In this document: positions 35,985 through 43,536 of the stretch, in pieces
How positions within the stretch are numbered: the first letter of the stretch is position 1
Layout: every line of letters starts with the position of its first letter
Source of the DNA: Alteromonadaceae bacterium M269
Lineage (GTDB): Bacteria > Pseudomonadota > Gammaproteobacteria > Enterobacterales > Alteromonadaceae
Direction: 5' to 3'
Length of the DNA stretch: 64,000 nt
NCBI GenBank assembly: GCA_004353515.1
Contig: SMNZ01000005.1
Location: 124,001 to 188,000, forward strand
The notes under the pieces: model-generated
What the model saw: only the letters and a program-made list of their open reading frames with translations
The model's database searches: none
Told to the model about the DNA's origin: nothing
Program-made: the position numbers and the translations under genes

Positions 35985-38108
35985 CTATGGATGTGCAATG
36001 ATCATCAGAGATTTAGCTTCCTTCTTGACACAATTCAACGCCATTTTCAGGTTTTTCGGATCAAGCGCAGCAAAGCTTTCATCCAAAATGACAAGTTCTG
36101 CATTCTGCAAAATAGCGCGTGCCAGAAATAGCCGACTCTTTTCTCCGTGTGAGAGTTGCCAGCCGGTTTCACCGACCATCTGCATGATGCCACCTGGCAT
36201 TCTTTCTAACAGAGGGCCTAAGCCTAAATCAAGGCAAAGTTGATGAGCTCTATTCATCGACTGAACTGTTGGTGGCCATTGGTTACCCATCAATAAGTTG
36301 AACGCAAATGGCCCAGAAAAAACGTGATTTTCATGGAACTGAGGGGCAAGGACGAGATGGCTACGCCAAGCTTTTAATCCAATACTGGCCTGATCAAACC
36401 CTTTTAATAGTAGTGTCCCTTGGCTGGGTTGTTGTATACCGGTAATTAGGCTTGCTAGCGTTGATTTACCACTGCCGGATTCGCCCTGTAAAAGAATATT
36501 GTCCCCTTTAGTGATTGATAAGTCACCGTTTTCAAGCACGGGCTTTTGATTTGCAGCGTAGCCAAACGTGATGTTGTGCATATGAATTAATGTGTCTGAC
36601 CTATGATCTTCAGCAGCCGAGAGAGGTACACGAGGTGCGCTTGCCTGAGCGTGCGTGAGTGTCTGCTGGAATATTGGTTTCATTTGCTGCCAGGCAATGG
36701 CGGCTGTTGTCAGATTCGTAAAGCCATCCAACATTTTAATTATCGCTTGATAGGCGTAAAGCACACCGCCTAGGCTGACTGCAATAGCGGTATTGTGTGC
36801 CTGGCTATCGATCATGGCAGGTATAAAAGCGAGTATAGCAACTAAAAGCCAGATACGTGGCAGCAGATCGGTTAATCGTGCAGTCGATTTGTCTACCTGA
36901 GTGGATAACTGAACATAGTGTTGTAGCTCGTTGTCTTCTTCCAGATGCCATTTGTCAGGGTGTTGTTGAGCGAGCCTTGTACGATGACCAATCATTTTTT
37001 CGACTAGGCTGTGACTCATCGTGAGTCGATGTTGGGTGAGCTTACTATGAAGCCTGAATTGATGTCTGCAGAAAGCCGCTAGCACGATTAAGAACAGCAA
37101 CAATAGTAAGCTGTGTAAATAGCCGACCAAGCCCGCAGATAAAATGACCAGAGCGACACTGAGTTCAACTACAGCCAAGAGTGCGATAAACCCACCACTT
37201 AGTGTCACTGACTCCAGTGTTTCAGCATCAAATACCCTGCTGAGTAGTTGTCCTACGCCCAGTTTTTTTAACTGCGTTGGATCCATCATGAGTGAGCCGA
37301 GGAGTAGTCGTTTCTTGACAAGTTGTCCGGTATCAATCGTGATGTTAGCTTGTAACCAACTGATGAGCAGATGAAGTGGTACTTGGCTAAAGAGTAACAA
37401 CCCCCAAGCCCAGAGCCAGCCCATATCGACATGTCCGCTGAAAGCTGCTTGCCCAATCAACCACCAACTCAAAACGAAAAAGAAACTTTGAAGTGTGTAA
37501 GCCAAAGTGAGTCCGATGAGTTTCAGAGGAATGCCCTGATTTTTAAGCTGTCGCCAGAATGGTTGAGAAGGCGGAAGTCTAAGTAACCAAATACTGGTGA
37601 GTTCTTTGTCTTTCAATCGTTGGCTAAGTAGCGTTTTTACAGCTTTTTTGCGCCTTCTATCAGGTATCTTCACTTCATTCAATAACTGGTTAATAGTAAT
37701 GAGATGAGGGTGCTCAATCGGCGCTGTTAGCAACGCAGTGAGATCTGATAGCTTTACTTTCTGTCTTTTGAGAGCGGGAGTGAGGATGTCGCACTGGCCT
37801 CTTGATTGTTTGACAACTAACAATAATTTTATCTCCTCACCCGATGGAATACGGATAATTGCCGGTGCTGTTTTCGCTAGGAGTTCGCGACTGTTCTGGT
37901 AAGGTAATGAGACCGCTTGCGTTTCCAATGAGAGCGAGTGAGCGTTTTGAGTGAGCCAGGTATCCAGAGCGTCGATATCTGTTGGGGTGGGAGAAAAATC
38001 AACACGTTGCTCCAATGCGCCAAAGCAGTGTTGTGCTAATGCTGCAAGGGCGGCATCTACTTCGTTCAGTGGCCAGCTAAATTGCCCTATAAGCTGATGG
38101 TTATCCAT
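35985..38108 (-). CDS. ABC exporter 2 (no peptidase), ATPase domain ending at the H-loop
   Basis: 707 residues; ATG 38108 has AGGGGAG eight bases upstream and overlaps the stop of the C39 transporter gene by eight bases. A soluble N-terminal domain (about 1-195) of unknown role leads to a six-TM exporter domain (LIGLTLAYTLQSFFFVLSWW onwards) and an ATPase domain with Walker A GESGSGKST, signature LSHGE (a variant of LSGGQ), Walker B LVILDES and D-loop AALD. The protein stops right after the H-loop His (LMIIAHP), about 30-40 residues short of family length; beyond the stop the sequence is non-coding. The combination of soluble N-domain and exporter recalls the second transporter of NHLM-type peptide systems. 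Confidence 0.85.
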   Translation of the reverse strand: MDNHQLIGQFSWPLNEVDAALAALAQHCFGALEQRVDFSPTPTDIDALDTWLTQNAHSLSLETQAVSLPYQNSRELLAKTAPAIIRIPSGEEIKLLLVVKQSRGQCDILTPALKRQKVKLSDLTALLTAPIEHPHLITINQLLNEVKIPDRRRKKAVKTLLSQRLKDKELTSIWLLRLPPSQPFWRQLKNQGIPLKLIGLTLAYTLQSFFFVLSWWLIGQAAFSGHVDMGWLWAWGLLLFSQVPLHLLISWLQANITIDTGQLVKKRLLLGSLMMDPTQLKKLGVGQLLSRVFDAETLESVTLSGGFIALLAVVELSVALVILSAGLVGYLHSLLLLLFLIVLAAFCRHQFRLHSKLTQHRLTMSHSLVEKMIGHRTRLAQQHPDKWHLEEDNELQHYVQLSTQVDKSTARLTDLLPRIWLLVAILAFIPAMIDSQAHNTAIAVSLGGVLYAYQAIIKMLDGFTNLTTAAIAWQQMKPIFQQTLTHAQASAPRVPLSAAEDHRSDTLIHMHNITFGYAANQKPVLENGDLSITKGDNILLQGESGSGKSTLASLITGIQQPSQGTLLLKGFDQASIGLKAWRSHLVLAPQFHENHVFSGPFAFNLLMGNQWPPTVQSMNRAHQLCLDLGLGPLLERMPGGIMQMVGETGWQLSHGEKSRLFLARAILQNAELVILDESFAALDPKNLKMALNCVKKEAKSLMIIAHP

Positions 38109-40833
38109 GCCTCGCACTCCCCTCGCTACTTGAATGCGCGTCTTGTAGATGGGGTTGAGTTTGTTCTCTTATTTGTCCGTCTTTCAGGGTTAGTTTCCGC
38201 CAGAGATGCGTTTGTTTCCAGTTGTTAAGTACCTGTTTTTCTTGCTTAAGGAGCTGACGGTAGTGAGATTCAGGTTGGTTTAATAGGGCTTGTGGTGAAT
38301 TGTCCTCAACGATCTGGCCGTCGTGGACAACAATTACTCGCTCGAATGATTGAGTCTCACCTATATCATGCGTAATGCAGACTAAAGTCGACTGTTCCCA
38401 TAGTTGACGAGCGTTTGCCAGAAGCGTCTCTCTTTGTGGGCGATCAAGACCTCTGAAGGGCTCATCCATAATAACACATCGCGCTTGGGAACGGTTAAAG
38501 GCACGGCCAAGGCGCACGCGCTGACCCTCCCCTCCCGATAAAAAGCCTCCGCTTTCGCCCAACTCAGTCTGTAACCCTTGAGGTAGTTTGGCGATTAAAT
38601 TCAATAAGTTTGACTGCTCCAGTGTTCGGGAAATATCCGCTGATAACGTATTGCCATACTGTAGGTTAGCCAGAAAACTGTCACTCCATAGCTGTATCGA
38701 AGGGTCGATCCAGGCACAGTGCTGACGAAATTGCATAAGCTGCTTTTCATCAAGCGCTTGGTGATTTAACTTAACCTGTCCTCTTTCTGGAATATGCCAG
38801 CCTAATAACAACCCAACCAGGCTCGATTTACCAGCACCGGACTCACCGACTATCGCAACGTGTTCTCCTGGGGAGATATGCAGGTTTATATCCTGTAGCA
38901 GTGTATGGCCACTGGTGACCACATTGACTTTCTCAATTTGAATATCGACACCATGCGAAGGCTCTTGGGGTATCGAGCTGTCTTTGGAGGAGCTTGGCGT
39001 CGTTGATGAATATGCTTCTTCACGGGTGCCTAAAGGCTCCAATGCTCGCAACGTTACATTTTTGTGATTGGGGTATTCAATGATAGCCTGTGCAAATTCA
39101 TCACCCATACGTGGTAGATTGAGTGCCCAGTAAATGAGTAACAACATAAAAGGGCTATTGCCGTATGTTGTCAGACTGATAACGATAAGTACGAAGGTTA
39201 AACCCGTGCTTAACAGGGTCTGTACAGCTTGGCTTGATAACCTGAAATAGGTAAAGGAATAACTGGCTCTGGACCACTCAGTGAGCAAACTTTCATGCTC
39301 ATGTCTGATGGCGTTTTCTGCACTATGGGCTCGAATGGGCAACAAACCCAGTAAGGCATCTAAATAGAACTGACCCAGTGCACCGACATGCGTGCGGACA
39401 CGTAAATCGCGCTCTGCCATCATGGGCTGGAACAACAAGGGTATCATAACCTGAGTCAAGGCCAGCGTGAGTATCCAGGGCATCACAGCAGGTGCCAGCC
39501 AAATCAATCCAACAACGGTGGCAACAATACTAAAAAAACTCGTAACTAATCGACCACCTAGTAATGGTAGCTGACGTAGTGATCCAAGCTTGTGGCTGCG
39601 CTCGGCCAAATCCGAGTTAGGGCGACTGTGAAAATAACGGTCGCCGAGTTTGGGAATTTTTTGCAAGAATACTAGCCGGAATCGATTCTCTAATCGCCGT
39701 CCAAACCTTAACAACACAGAAGCCATCCCATACTCAAGCAGTAATAGCGAAAAAATAAAGGCGCTGAGCAGACTGATTGCAACCAAGCTCTGACGACCAA
39801 TGCTGAGTTGTTCCTGGACATCGATTAAGCCTCTAAACAACAACATTTCAGTTAAGATACCCATGGCCGATACTGCCATAGCCATCAATAGAAACACAGG
39901 CTCTAGCAAACTGTCTTGTTTAAGCAGCTGCCACAAAGTACGCAGTGGCTTACTGGGCTCTTCCTTCAATGCGTGAAGCAAATCTGTTGACCCGATTTCC
40001 TCATCAGCCACTGCTGATGTTTCTGGATCGGCCCGCAGAACAACTGCACCAGAGTAAGCCAATTGAACCTCCCCTTCGGTGTTGTTTTTTTCTGCGTTAT
40101 TAGGTTGTACGCACCAATATTGAGGAGGTACTAACTCGAATGCGGCGGTTTTGTTTTGCTCAAACTTTGAGATTAGAGTTGTGAATAGCTGAAATGACTC
40201 ACGCCCATTTTTGATGGCACCGGTGCCAATCAATGAAGCGAGCATACGTGATAGCGCGTCCAGAAACGCAAGGCTTGTCCAGTTCGGATCAGCACAAGCT
40301 TGATTGATAGCCTGTTCTGTGGTGATGAAAGGTATCCTCAAGCTGCTCATTTTGCTGCGCAGTGGGCGTAAAAAGTCATCACTCCCAGCCCAGTCTCGCC
40401 AATCACTTGCGGATAACTGCATAGTGTGAATGTGTAAACTTTCGATAAACGCCTGAGTACTTGGCCAGCGTCTGCCTGTAGCGGGGTCCATCACTTGTAC
40501 CAGACCAAAGTGTTTTCGCCAGGCAACAACAAAATGTGTAGCTCCAGTGGCGATGCGCACGACAACAATGGCGGGCAAGGATTTAGGCTCATCTAAAAGG
40601 AGGTGATCGGCTGGGATGACTACCTGTTCTGCCTGGACACCAAGCTGTGGCAGAATATCTTCTAATGTATCTATGGATGTACCATCAACATCGGTCTGGC
40701 AGGCGTCTCTTAGCCGTCCGTAATGCACATTAACACCTAGACCCTGTAATAAGCTTTTTAAACACGCGGGGCCGCAATCCATATTGGATGTTTGTACGAC
40801 TTCTGGTATTAACCAGGGCAAGGCAGAGGACAT
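38101..40833 (-). CDS. C39-peptidase ABC exporter for peptides
   Basis: 910 residues. The N-terminal C39 peptidase (1-140) has all catalytic residues: oxyanion Gln14, Cys20 in MDCGPACL, His100 in ATHFVVAW and Asp116 in MDPATG. A linker of about 160 residues follows, then six TM segments (from about 305) and an ATPase domain (about 630 onwards) with GESGAGKSS, LSGGE and VIMDEP. Such transporters cut the leader of a small peptide, usually after Gly-Gly, while exporting it. The start is one base after the HlyD stop. The size and two-transporter arrangement resemble NHLM-type bacteriocin export, but the precursors nearby have no double glycine. Confidence 0.92.
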   Translation of the reverse strand: MSSALPWLIPEVVQTSNMDCGPACLKSLLQGLGVNVHYGRLRDACQTDVDGTSIDTLEDILPQLGVQAEQVVIPADHLLLDEPKSLPAIVVVRIATGATHFVVAWRKHFGLVQVMDPATGRRWPSTQAFIESLHIHTMQLSASDWRDWAGSDDFLRPLRSKMSSLRIPFITTEQAINQACADPNWTSLAFLDALSRMLASLIGTGAIKNGRESFQLFTTLISKFEQNKTAAFELVPPQYWCVQPNNAEKNNTEGEVQLAYSGAVVLRADPETSAVADEEIGSTDLLHALKEEPSKPLRTLWQLLKQDSLLEPVFLLMAMAVSAMGILTEMLLFRGLIDVQEQLSIGRQSLVAISLLSAFIFSLLLLEYGMASVLLRFGRRLENRFRLVFLQKIPKLGDRYFHSRPNSDLAERSHKLGSLRQLPLLGGRLVTSFFSIVATVVGLIWLAPAVMPWILTLALTQVMIPLLFQPMMAERDLRVRTHVGALGQFYLDALLGLLPIRAHSAENAIRHEHESLLTEWSRASYSFTYFRLSSQAVQTLLSTGLTFVLIVISLTTYGNSPFMLLLIYWALNLPRMGDEFAQAIIEYPNHKNVTLRALEPLGTREEAYSSTTPSSSKDSSIPQEPSHGVDIQIEKVNVVTSGHTLLQDINLHISPGEHVAIVGESGAGKSSLVGLLLGWHIPERGQVKLNHQALDEKQLMQFRQHCAWIDPSIQLWSDSFLANLQYGNTLSADISRTLEQSNLLNLIAKLPQGLQTELGESGGFLSGGEGQRVRLGRAFNRSQARCVIMDEPFRGLDRPQRETLLANARQLWEQSTLVCITHDIGETQSFERVIVVHDGQIVEDNSPQALLNQPESHYRQLLKQEKQVLNNWKQTHLWRKLTLKDGQIREQTQPHLQDAHSSSEGSARHG

Positions 40834-40834
40834 A

Positions 40835-42028
40835 TTAATGGCTTAATCCAAGATTAGCTGCGTTACCGTCAGTTGCTTGAGGTGTGAGCCAAGCGTTGGT
40901 TCTTTGCAGGACCAAATCAACAGGCCTTTGTTTTCCCGTTTCGATTTCTACACTGGCGGGTAAGTCGTGCTGTATCGGTAAGGTGTTCGAAGGTGTATCG
41001 GTTATCGATAATTTTACCCTGATATGACCGTTTTGCACCGCACCGGCTATCTGTGTTACCTCCGCTTCCAGTGTGCCGTATTGTGTACGAGCAAAACCTT
41101 TGAGCTCCACTCGTGCCTGTTGCCCAATATGGATATGGCCTAAGGCATCTTGAGGTGAAAATTGCGCTTCAATGATCAGGTTTGTGTGCGTTAACAGTGT
41201 GGCAATTTGTTCACCGACTGTTAGCACTTGCCCTAAGGCTATAGGAGCGAGGGATGCAATGATGCCATCTGATGGTGAGCGGATCTGATAATGCTCTGTT
41301 TCAAGCTGCTGTTGCTGGTAGTGAGTTTGTGCGAGATTTAGCTGTTGCCCGATAACGCTTTGGCGTTGAGAGAGTTGTGCCAGAGTCTGTTGATGTTGTT
41401 GTTCCAGTGATTGCATATTGAGTTCGATGTTTTCTATATCGGCGGAAACCTGCTGATAGTCAATTACGTATTCCTGATGCGTTTTTTTTGCGTTCAGGTA
41501 GTCCAGCTCAGCGCCCTTCTGTGTGAGCAGCAGTGTTTTATAGCGATTGGCAATATCTGACTGAATTTCAATAATGTGCGTTAAGCTTTGTTGTTCTTCA
41601 GTAAGCTGCTTAATTTTTAGTTGTTGTGTTTCAATCGTTATATTGTGCTTTGTCCGTAATGCGTCCCTTTCATGGCTGATCGCTTGCTGGCTCGTCTTTA
41701 ACTGTGTAATGGTTTCTAAGGTACCATTCATACGTGCCGTCAATAACGACATATCCATACGAAAAAGCAGCTCTCCTTTTTTGACAGCTTGCCCTAATTC
41801 GACATGAATAGAGGCCACTTTACCTAATACCCGAGTACTGATCTGAGCGCTGTCTTTGGCCTCTTTAAACTGTGCGTTTTCACTCTTTTTATAGGTGCTG
41901 ATATCGGCCAGAAAGAGCCAGCTAAACCATAATGAGAGTAACAGCAAACTGATAAAAATTGTCAGTATGTTGGAGTAAGAGCGATCGGCCGAAACGGCAC
42001 GTGTTGTATTGATAAAGGGAACGGACAC
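40835..42028 (-). CDS. HlyD-like membrane fusion protein
   Basis: 397 residues. One TM helix near residues 22-42 (ILTIFISLLLLSLWFSWLFLA) anchors it in the inner membrane. The lipoyl-like motif VLGKVASIHVELGQAVKKGELLFRMD, a long alpha-hairpin (about 90-235, rich in Gln/Leu heptads) and the second lipoyl half YQIRSPSDGIIASLAPIALGQVLTVGEQ follow, then a beta-barrel domain. It should link the ABC exporters to a TolC-like channel, which is not encoded here. It is transcribed after the minigene array, separated by a 175-base gap that contains a hairpin. Confidence 0.9.
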   Translation of the reverse strand: MSVPFINTTRAVSADRSYSNILTIFISLLLLSLWFSWLFLADISTYKKSENAQFKEAKDSAQISTRVLGKVASIHVELGQAVKKGELLFRMDMSLLTARMNGTLETITQLKTSQQAISHERDALRTKHNITIETQQLKIKQLTEEQQSLTHIIEIQSDIANRYKTLLLTQKGAELDYLNAKKTHQEYVIDYQQVSADIENIELNMQSLEQQHQQTLAQLSQRQSVIGQQLNLAQTHYQQQQLETEHYQIRSPSDGIIASLAPIALGQVLTVGEQIATLLTHTNLIIEAQFSPQDALGHIHIGQQARVELKGFARTQYGTLEAEVTQIAGAVQNGHIRVKLSITDTPSNTLPIQHDLPASVEIETGKQRPVDLVLQRTNAWLTPQATDGNAANLGLSH

Positions 42029-42142
42029 TATCTGATTATATTGTTGAGCGGTTGTCTTTAAAAGAAATATCGCTGACTAGAAAGTTTTCTAATCGTAAAG
42101 CGAATTGTGATACTTGTTTATGTACTATTAAGATTAAACAAA

Positions 42143-42168
42143 ATAGGGGCAATAGGTTTTGACCCTAT
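42143..42168 (-). terminator. Hairpin with T tract between minigene array and hlyD
   Basis: On the minus strand ATAGGG pairs with CCCTAT around a 14-base loop and is followed by TTTTGTTT. The stem is short, so this may be a leaky terminator or attenuator that would set more peptide mRNA than exporter mRNA (inference). Confidence 0.4.
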
Positions 42169-42203
42169 GGCATTATTTAGAAACTAAATAATTGAACCTG
42201 TTT

Positions 42204-42260
42204 CTAACTAGGGACACTTCTAATTTTAGGTCCAGCTTTAGTATTTGTTTTAGTTTTCAT
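42204..42260 (-). CDS. Minigene 7, 18-residue peptide of the AGP-tail family
   Basis: Encodes MKTKTNTKAGPKIRSVPS and stops at TAG. AAGGA lies nine bases before the ATG. It shares M-K-x-x-T-N-T-K-A-G-P-K-I-R with the other minigenes but has SVPS in place of NQPD at the end. It is the copy nearest hlyD and one of the most divergent from the 127-residue protein tail. Confidence 0.7.
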   Translation of the reverse strand: MKTKTNTKAGPKIRSVPS

Positions 42261-42319
42261 AATACTAATTCCTTATATATTTAAATATTGATTATAGTTT
42301 TATTTTAACTATGTAACTT

Positions 42320-42376
42320 CTAACTAGGAACACTTTTAATTTTAGGTCCAGCTTTAGCGTTCGTTTTTGTTTTCAT
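42320..42376 (-). CDS. Minigene 6, 18-residue peptide of the AGP-tail family
   Basis: Encodes MKTKTNAKAGPKIKSVPS, closest to minigene 7. AAGGA stands seven bases before the ATG and the stop is TAG. Conservation of frame, length and ribosome binding site despite base changes argues that it is translated. Confidence 0.7.
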   Translation of the reverse strand: MKTKTNAKAGPKIKSVPS

Positions 42377-42427
42377 ATTACAATCCTTAATTTTATAATA
42401 AGCTTATGAGTGTGCCTCAATAAAATT

Positions 42428-42487
42428 TTATAAGCTAGGCTTACTTCTAATTCTTGGACCAGCTTTAGTATTTGTTTGTTTTTTCAT
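42428..42487 (-). CDS. Minigene 5, 19-residue peptide of the AGP-tail family
   Basis: Encodes MKKQTNTKAGPRIRSKPSL. GGAG is six bases before this ATG; a second ATG one codon upstream is too close to it. It differs from minigene 4 mainly at the C-terminus, and its upstream region is shared with the 190-base tandem unit. Confidence 0.7.
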   Translation of the reverse strand: MKKQTNTKAGPRIRSKPSL

Positions 42488-42555
42488 CATTTTCTCCTTT
42501 TTAGATTCAAAAAATATATAGAACTTACCAATTAATTGCAGTTTTAACAAACCTT

Positions 42556-42621
42556 TTAATTAGGAATGCCCCTTATTACTGGGCCTGCTGTAATATGTGT
42601 TCTAGCTTTTGTCGGGTAAAT
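42556..42621 (-). pseudogene. Startless AGP-tail frame 1
   Basis: In a frame offset from minigene 4 the strand reads TKARTHITAGPVIRGIPN then TAA. The tail A-G-P-x-I-R-x-x-P is the family motif, but no ATG, GTG or TTG lies between the previous in-frame stop and the motif. It is either a decayed minigene or one reached by a non-standard start (an ATT is at 42621). Confidence 0.5.
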
Positions 42622-42677
42622 TACCCTGGTTGATTTCTAATTTTTGGTCCAGCTTTAGTATTTGTTTGTTTTTTCAT
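42621..42677 (-). CDS. Minigene 4, 18-residue peptide of the AGP-tail family
   Basis: Encodes MKKQTNTKAGPKIRNQPG. GGAG is six bases before the ATG at 42677; a preceding ATG gives one extra Met. The tail KIRNQP is identical to that of the 127-residue protein. Confidence 0.72.
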   Translation of the reverse strand: MKKQTNTKAGPKIRNQPG

Positions 42678-42745
42678 CATTTTCTCCTTTTTAGATTCAA
42701 ACAATATATAGAACTTACCAATTAATTGCAGTTTTAACAAACCTT

Positions 42746-42811
42746 TTAATTAGGAATGCCCCTTATTACTGGGTCTGCTGTAATATGTGTTTTAGCTTTT
42801 GTCGGGTAAAT
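42746..42811 (-). pseudogene. Startless AGP-tail frame 2
   Basis: This copy reads TKAKTHITADPVIRGIPN then TAA, again with no canonical start. It differs from copy 1 at two residues, one changing AGP to ADP, the form used by the 127-residue protein (ISADPKIRNQPD). Confidence 0.5.
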
Positions 42812-42867
42812 TACTCTGGTTGATTTCTAATTTTTGGACCAGCTTTAGTACTTTTTATAGTCTTCAT
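42811..42867 (-). CDS. Minigene 3, 18-residue peptide of the AGP-tail family
   Basis: Encodes MKTIKSTKAGPKIRNQPE. AAGGA lies seven bases before the ATG. The N-terminal half has diverged (TIKST for TKTNT) while the tail stays constant, which points to selection on the tail. Confidence 0.72.
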   Translation of the reverse strand: MKTIKSTKAGPKIRNQPE

Positions 42868-42966
42868 AGTATTTTCCTTCTGTTTATAACGTGATAGTGG
42901 AGGCGCAATAAATAACGGTTTTGCTAGCATTTAAATGGCCTCCATTAATTTTAACGCTATGTAAGC

Positions 42967-43023
42967 TTAGTCAGGCTCATTTTTAAGTTTTGGGCCAGCT
43001 TTGGTGTTTGTTTTGGTTTTCAT
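42967..43023 (-). CDS. Minigene 2, 18-residue peptide of the AGP-tail family
   Basis: Encodes MKTKTNTKAGPKLKNEPD. GGAG is six bases before the ATG. It is one residue different from minigene 1 (Glu for Gln) and lies in an 81-base tandem repeat with it. Confidence 0.75.
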   Translation of the reverse strand: MKTKTNTKAGPKLKNEPD

Positions 43024-43047
43024 ACTTTTCTCCTTTTGTTGATTAAT

Positions 43048-43104
43048 TTAGTCAGGTTGATTTTTAAGTTTTGGGCCAGCTTTGGTGTTTGTTTTGGTTT
43101 TCAT
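43048..43104 (-). CDS. Minigene 1, 18-residue peptide of the AGP-tail family
   Basis: Encodes MKTKTNTKAGPKLKNQPD. AAGGAG is six bases before the ATG, which lies 24 bases after the stop of the 127-residue gene. The peptide is basic in its first half and has no Cys, Ser or Gly-Gly motif. Confidence 0.77.
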   Translation of the reverse strand: MKTKTNTKAGPKLKNQPD

Positions 43105-43128
43105 ACTTTTCTCCTTTTGTTGATTAAT

Positions 43129-43512
43129 TTAGTCAGGTTGATTTCTAATTTTGGGGTCAGCACTGATTATGGCATCTTTCAGTTCAATTTCACCTCGAGG
43201 AATTAATGTCAGCTTGATATCGATATTTTGCTTATTTTGACAGCTGTTATTAAATTTAATCATATTGCCTGATTGGGTCACTTTAAAGTCCCAACCCGTG
43301 TCTGGTGTTGCACCTGTGCTCGTACACTGTAAAGCGCCAAAAAAGATATAACTGCTGTCCTCTTCCAAGGAGAATTTTGCCTTACCTTCTTGAGTAAAGG
43401 TAAGGGTAACGTCGGTTTCCCATGCACCGGTATCCGCATTATAAAATTGGACGACAGGTTTATTATTAATTGTACTGACTCGAGTCTTGACCGTTTGTAC
43501 TTGTGCGGACAT
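43129..43512 (-). CDS. 127-residue beta-rich protein with the shared DP-type C-terminal tail
   Basis: Predicted beta-rich, with alternating polar/hydrophobic strands (PVVQFYNADTGAWETDVTLTF, IDIKLTLIPRGEIELKD) and two Cys (CTSTG and NSCQNK) that may form a disulfide. No signal peptide or double glycine is present. The C-terminus ISADPKIRNQPD matches the tail of the minigenes. The DPxxxNxP ending resembles a family I recall as DP-EP proteins, but I cannot verify this. AAGGA precedes the ATG by six bases; it starts 24 bases after the regulator gene and is followed by the minigenes, so it belongs to the same operon. Export by the neighbouring transporters is plausible. Confidence 0.82.
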   Translation of the reverse strand: MSAQVQTVKTRVSTINNKPVVQFYNADTGAWETDVTLTFTQEGKAKFSLEEDSSYIFFGALQCTSTGATPDTGWDFKVTQSGNMIKFNNSCQNKQNIDIKLTLIPRGEIELKDAIISADPKIRNQPD

Positions 43513-43536
43513 AGATTTTCCTTTTAGGGTTTGGTG

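Larger units (their letters stand above)
42441..42820. repeat. 190-base tandem repeat containing a minigene and a startless tail frame
   Basis: Two units of about 190 bases (about 42441-42630 and 42631-42820) are nearly identical outside the start and end of the minigene part. Each holds a minigene ribosome binding site and, in another frame, a start-codon-less copy of the tail motif (42556-42621 and 42746-42811). The repetition is recent judging by few differences. Confidence 0.85.
42967..43128. repeat. 81-base tandem repeat of minigenes 1 and 2
   Basis: Two 81-base units (42967-43047 and 43048-43128) each hold a full minigene with ribosome binding site and differ at only a few bases. The segment just before them is the 3' end of the 127-residue gene, whose last about 30 bases are also similar to the minigene end, so the minigenes look like copies of that gene's 3' end. 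Confidence 0.88.

Noticed and set aside
35985-36000. Sequencing error causing the early stop of ABC exporter 2
   Set aside because: No continuation of an ATPase C-terminus is visible in any of the three minus-strand frames after the stop, so one base change cannot restore it.
38101-38117. Frameshift between the two ABC genes
   Set aside because: The stop of the first and the ATG of the second overlap in the normal way for coupled genes, and each protein has its own complete set of ATPase motifs.
42204-43128. CRISPR array or simple satellite repeat
   Set aside because: The repeats are of unequal spacing and carry conserved reading frames, ribosome binding sites and stops. No cas genes are present and the units do not have uniform repeat/spacer lengths.
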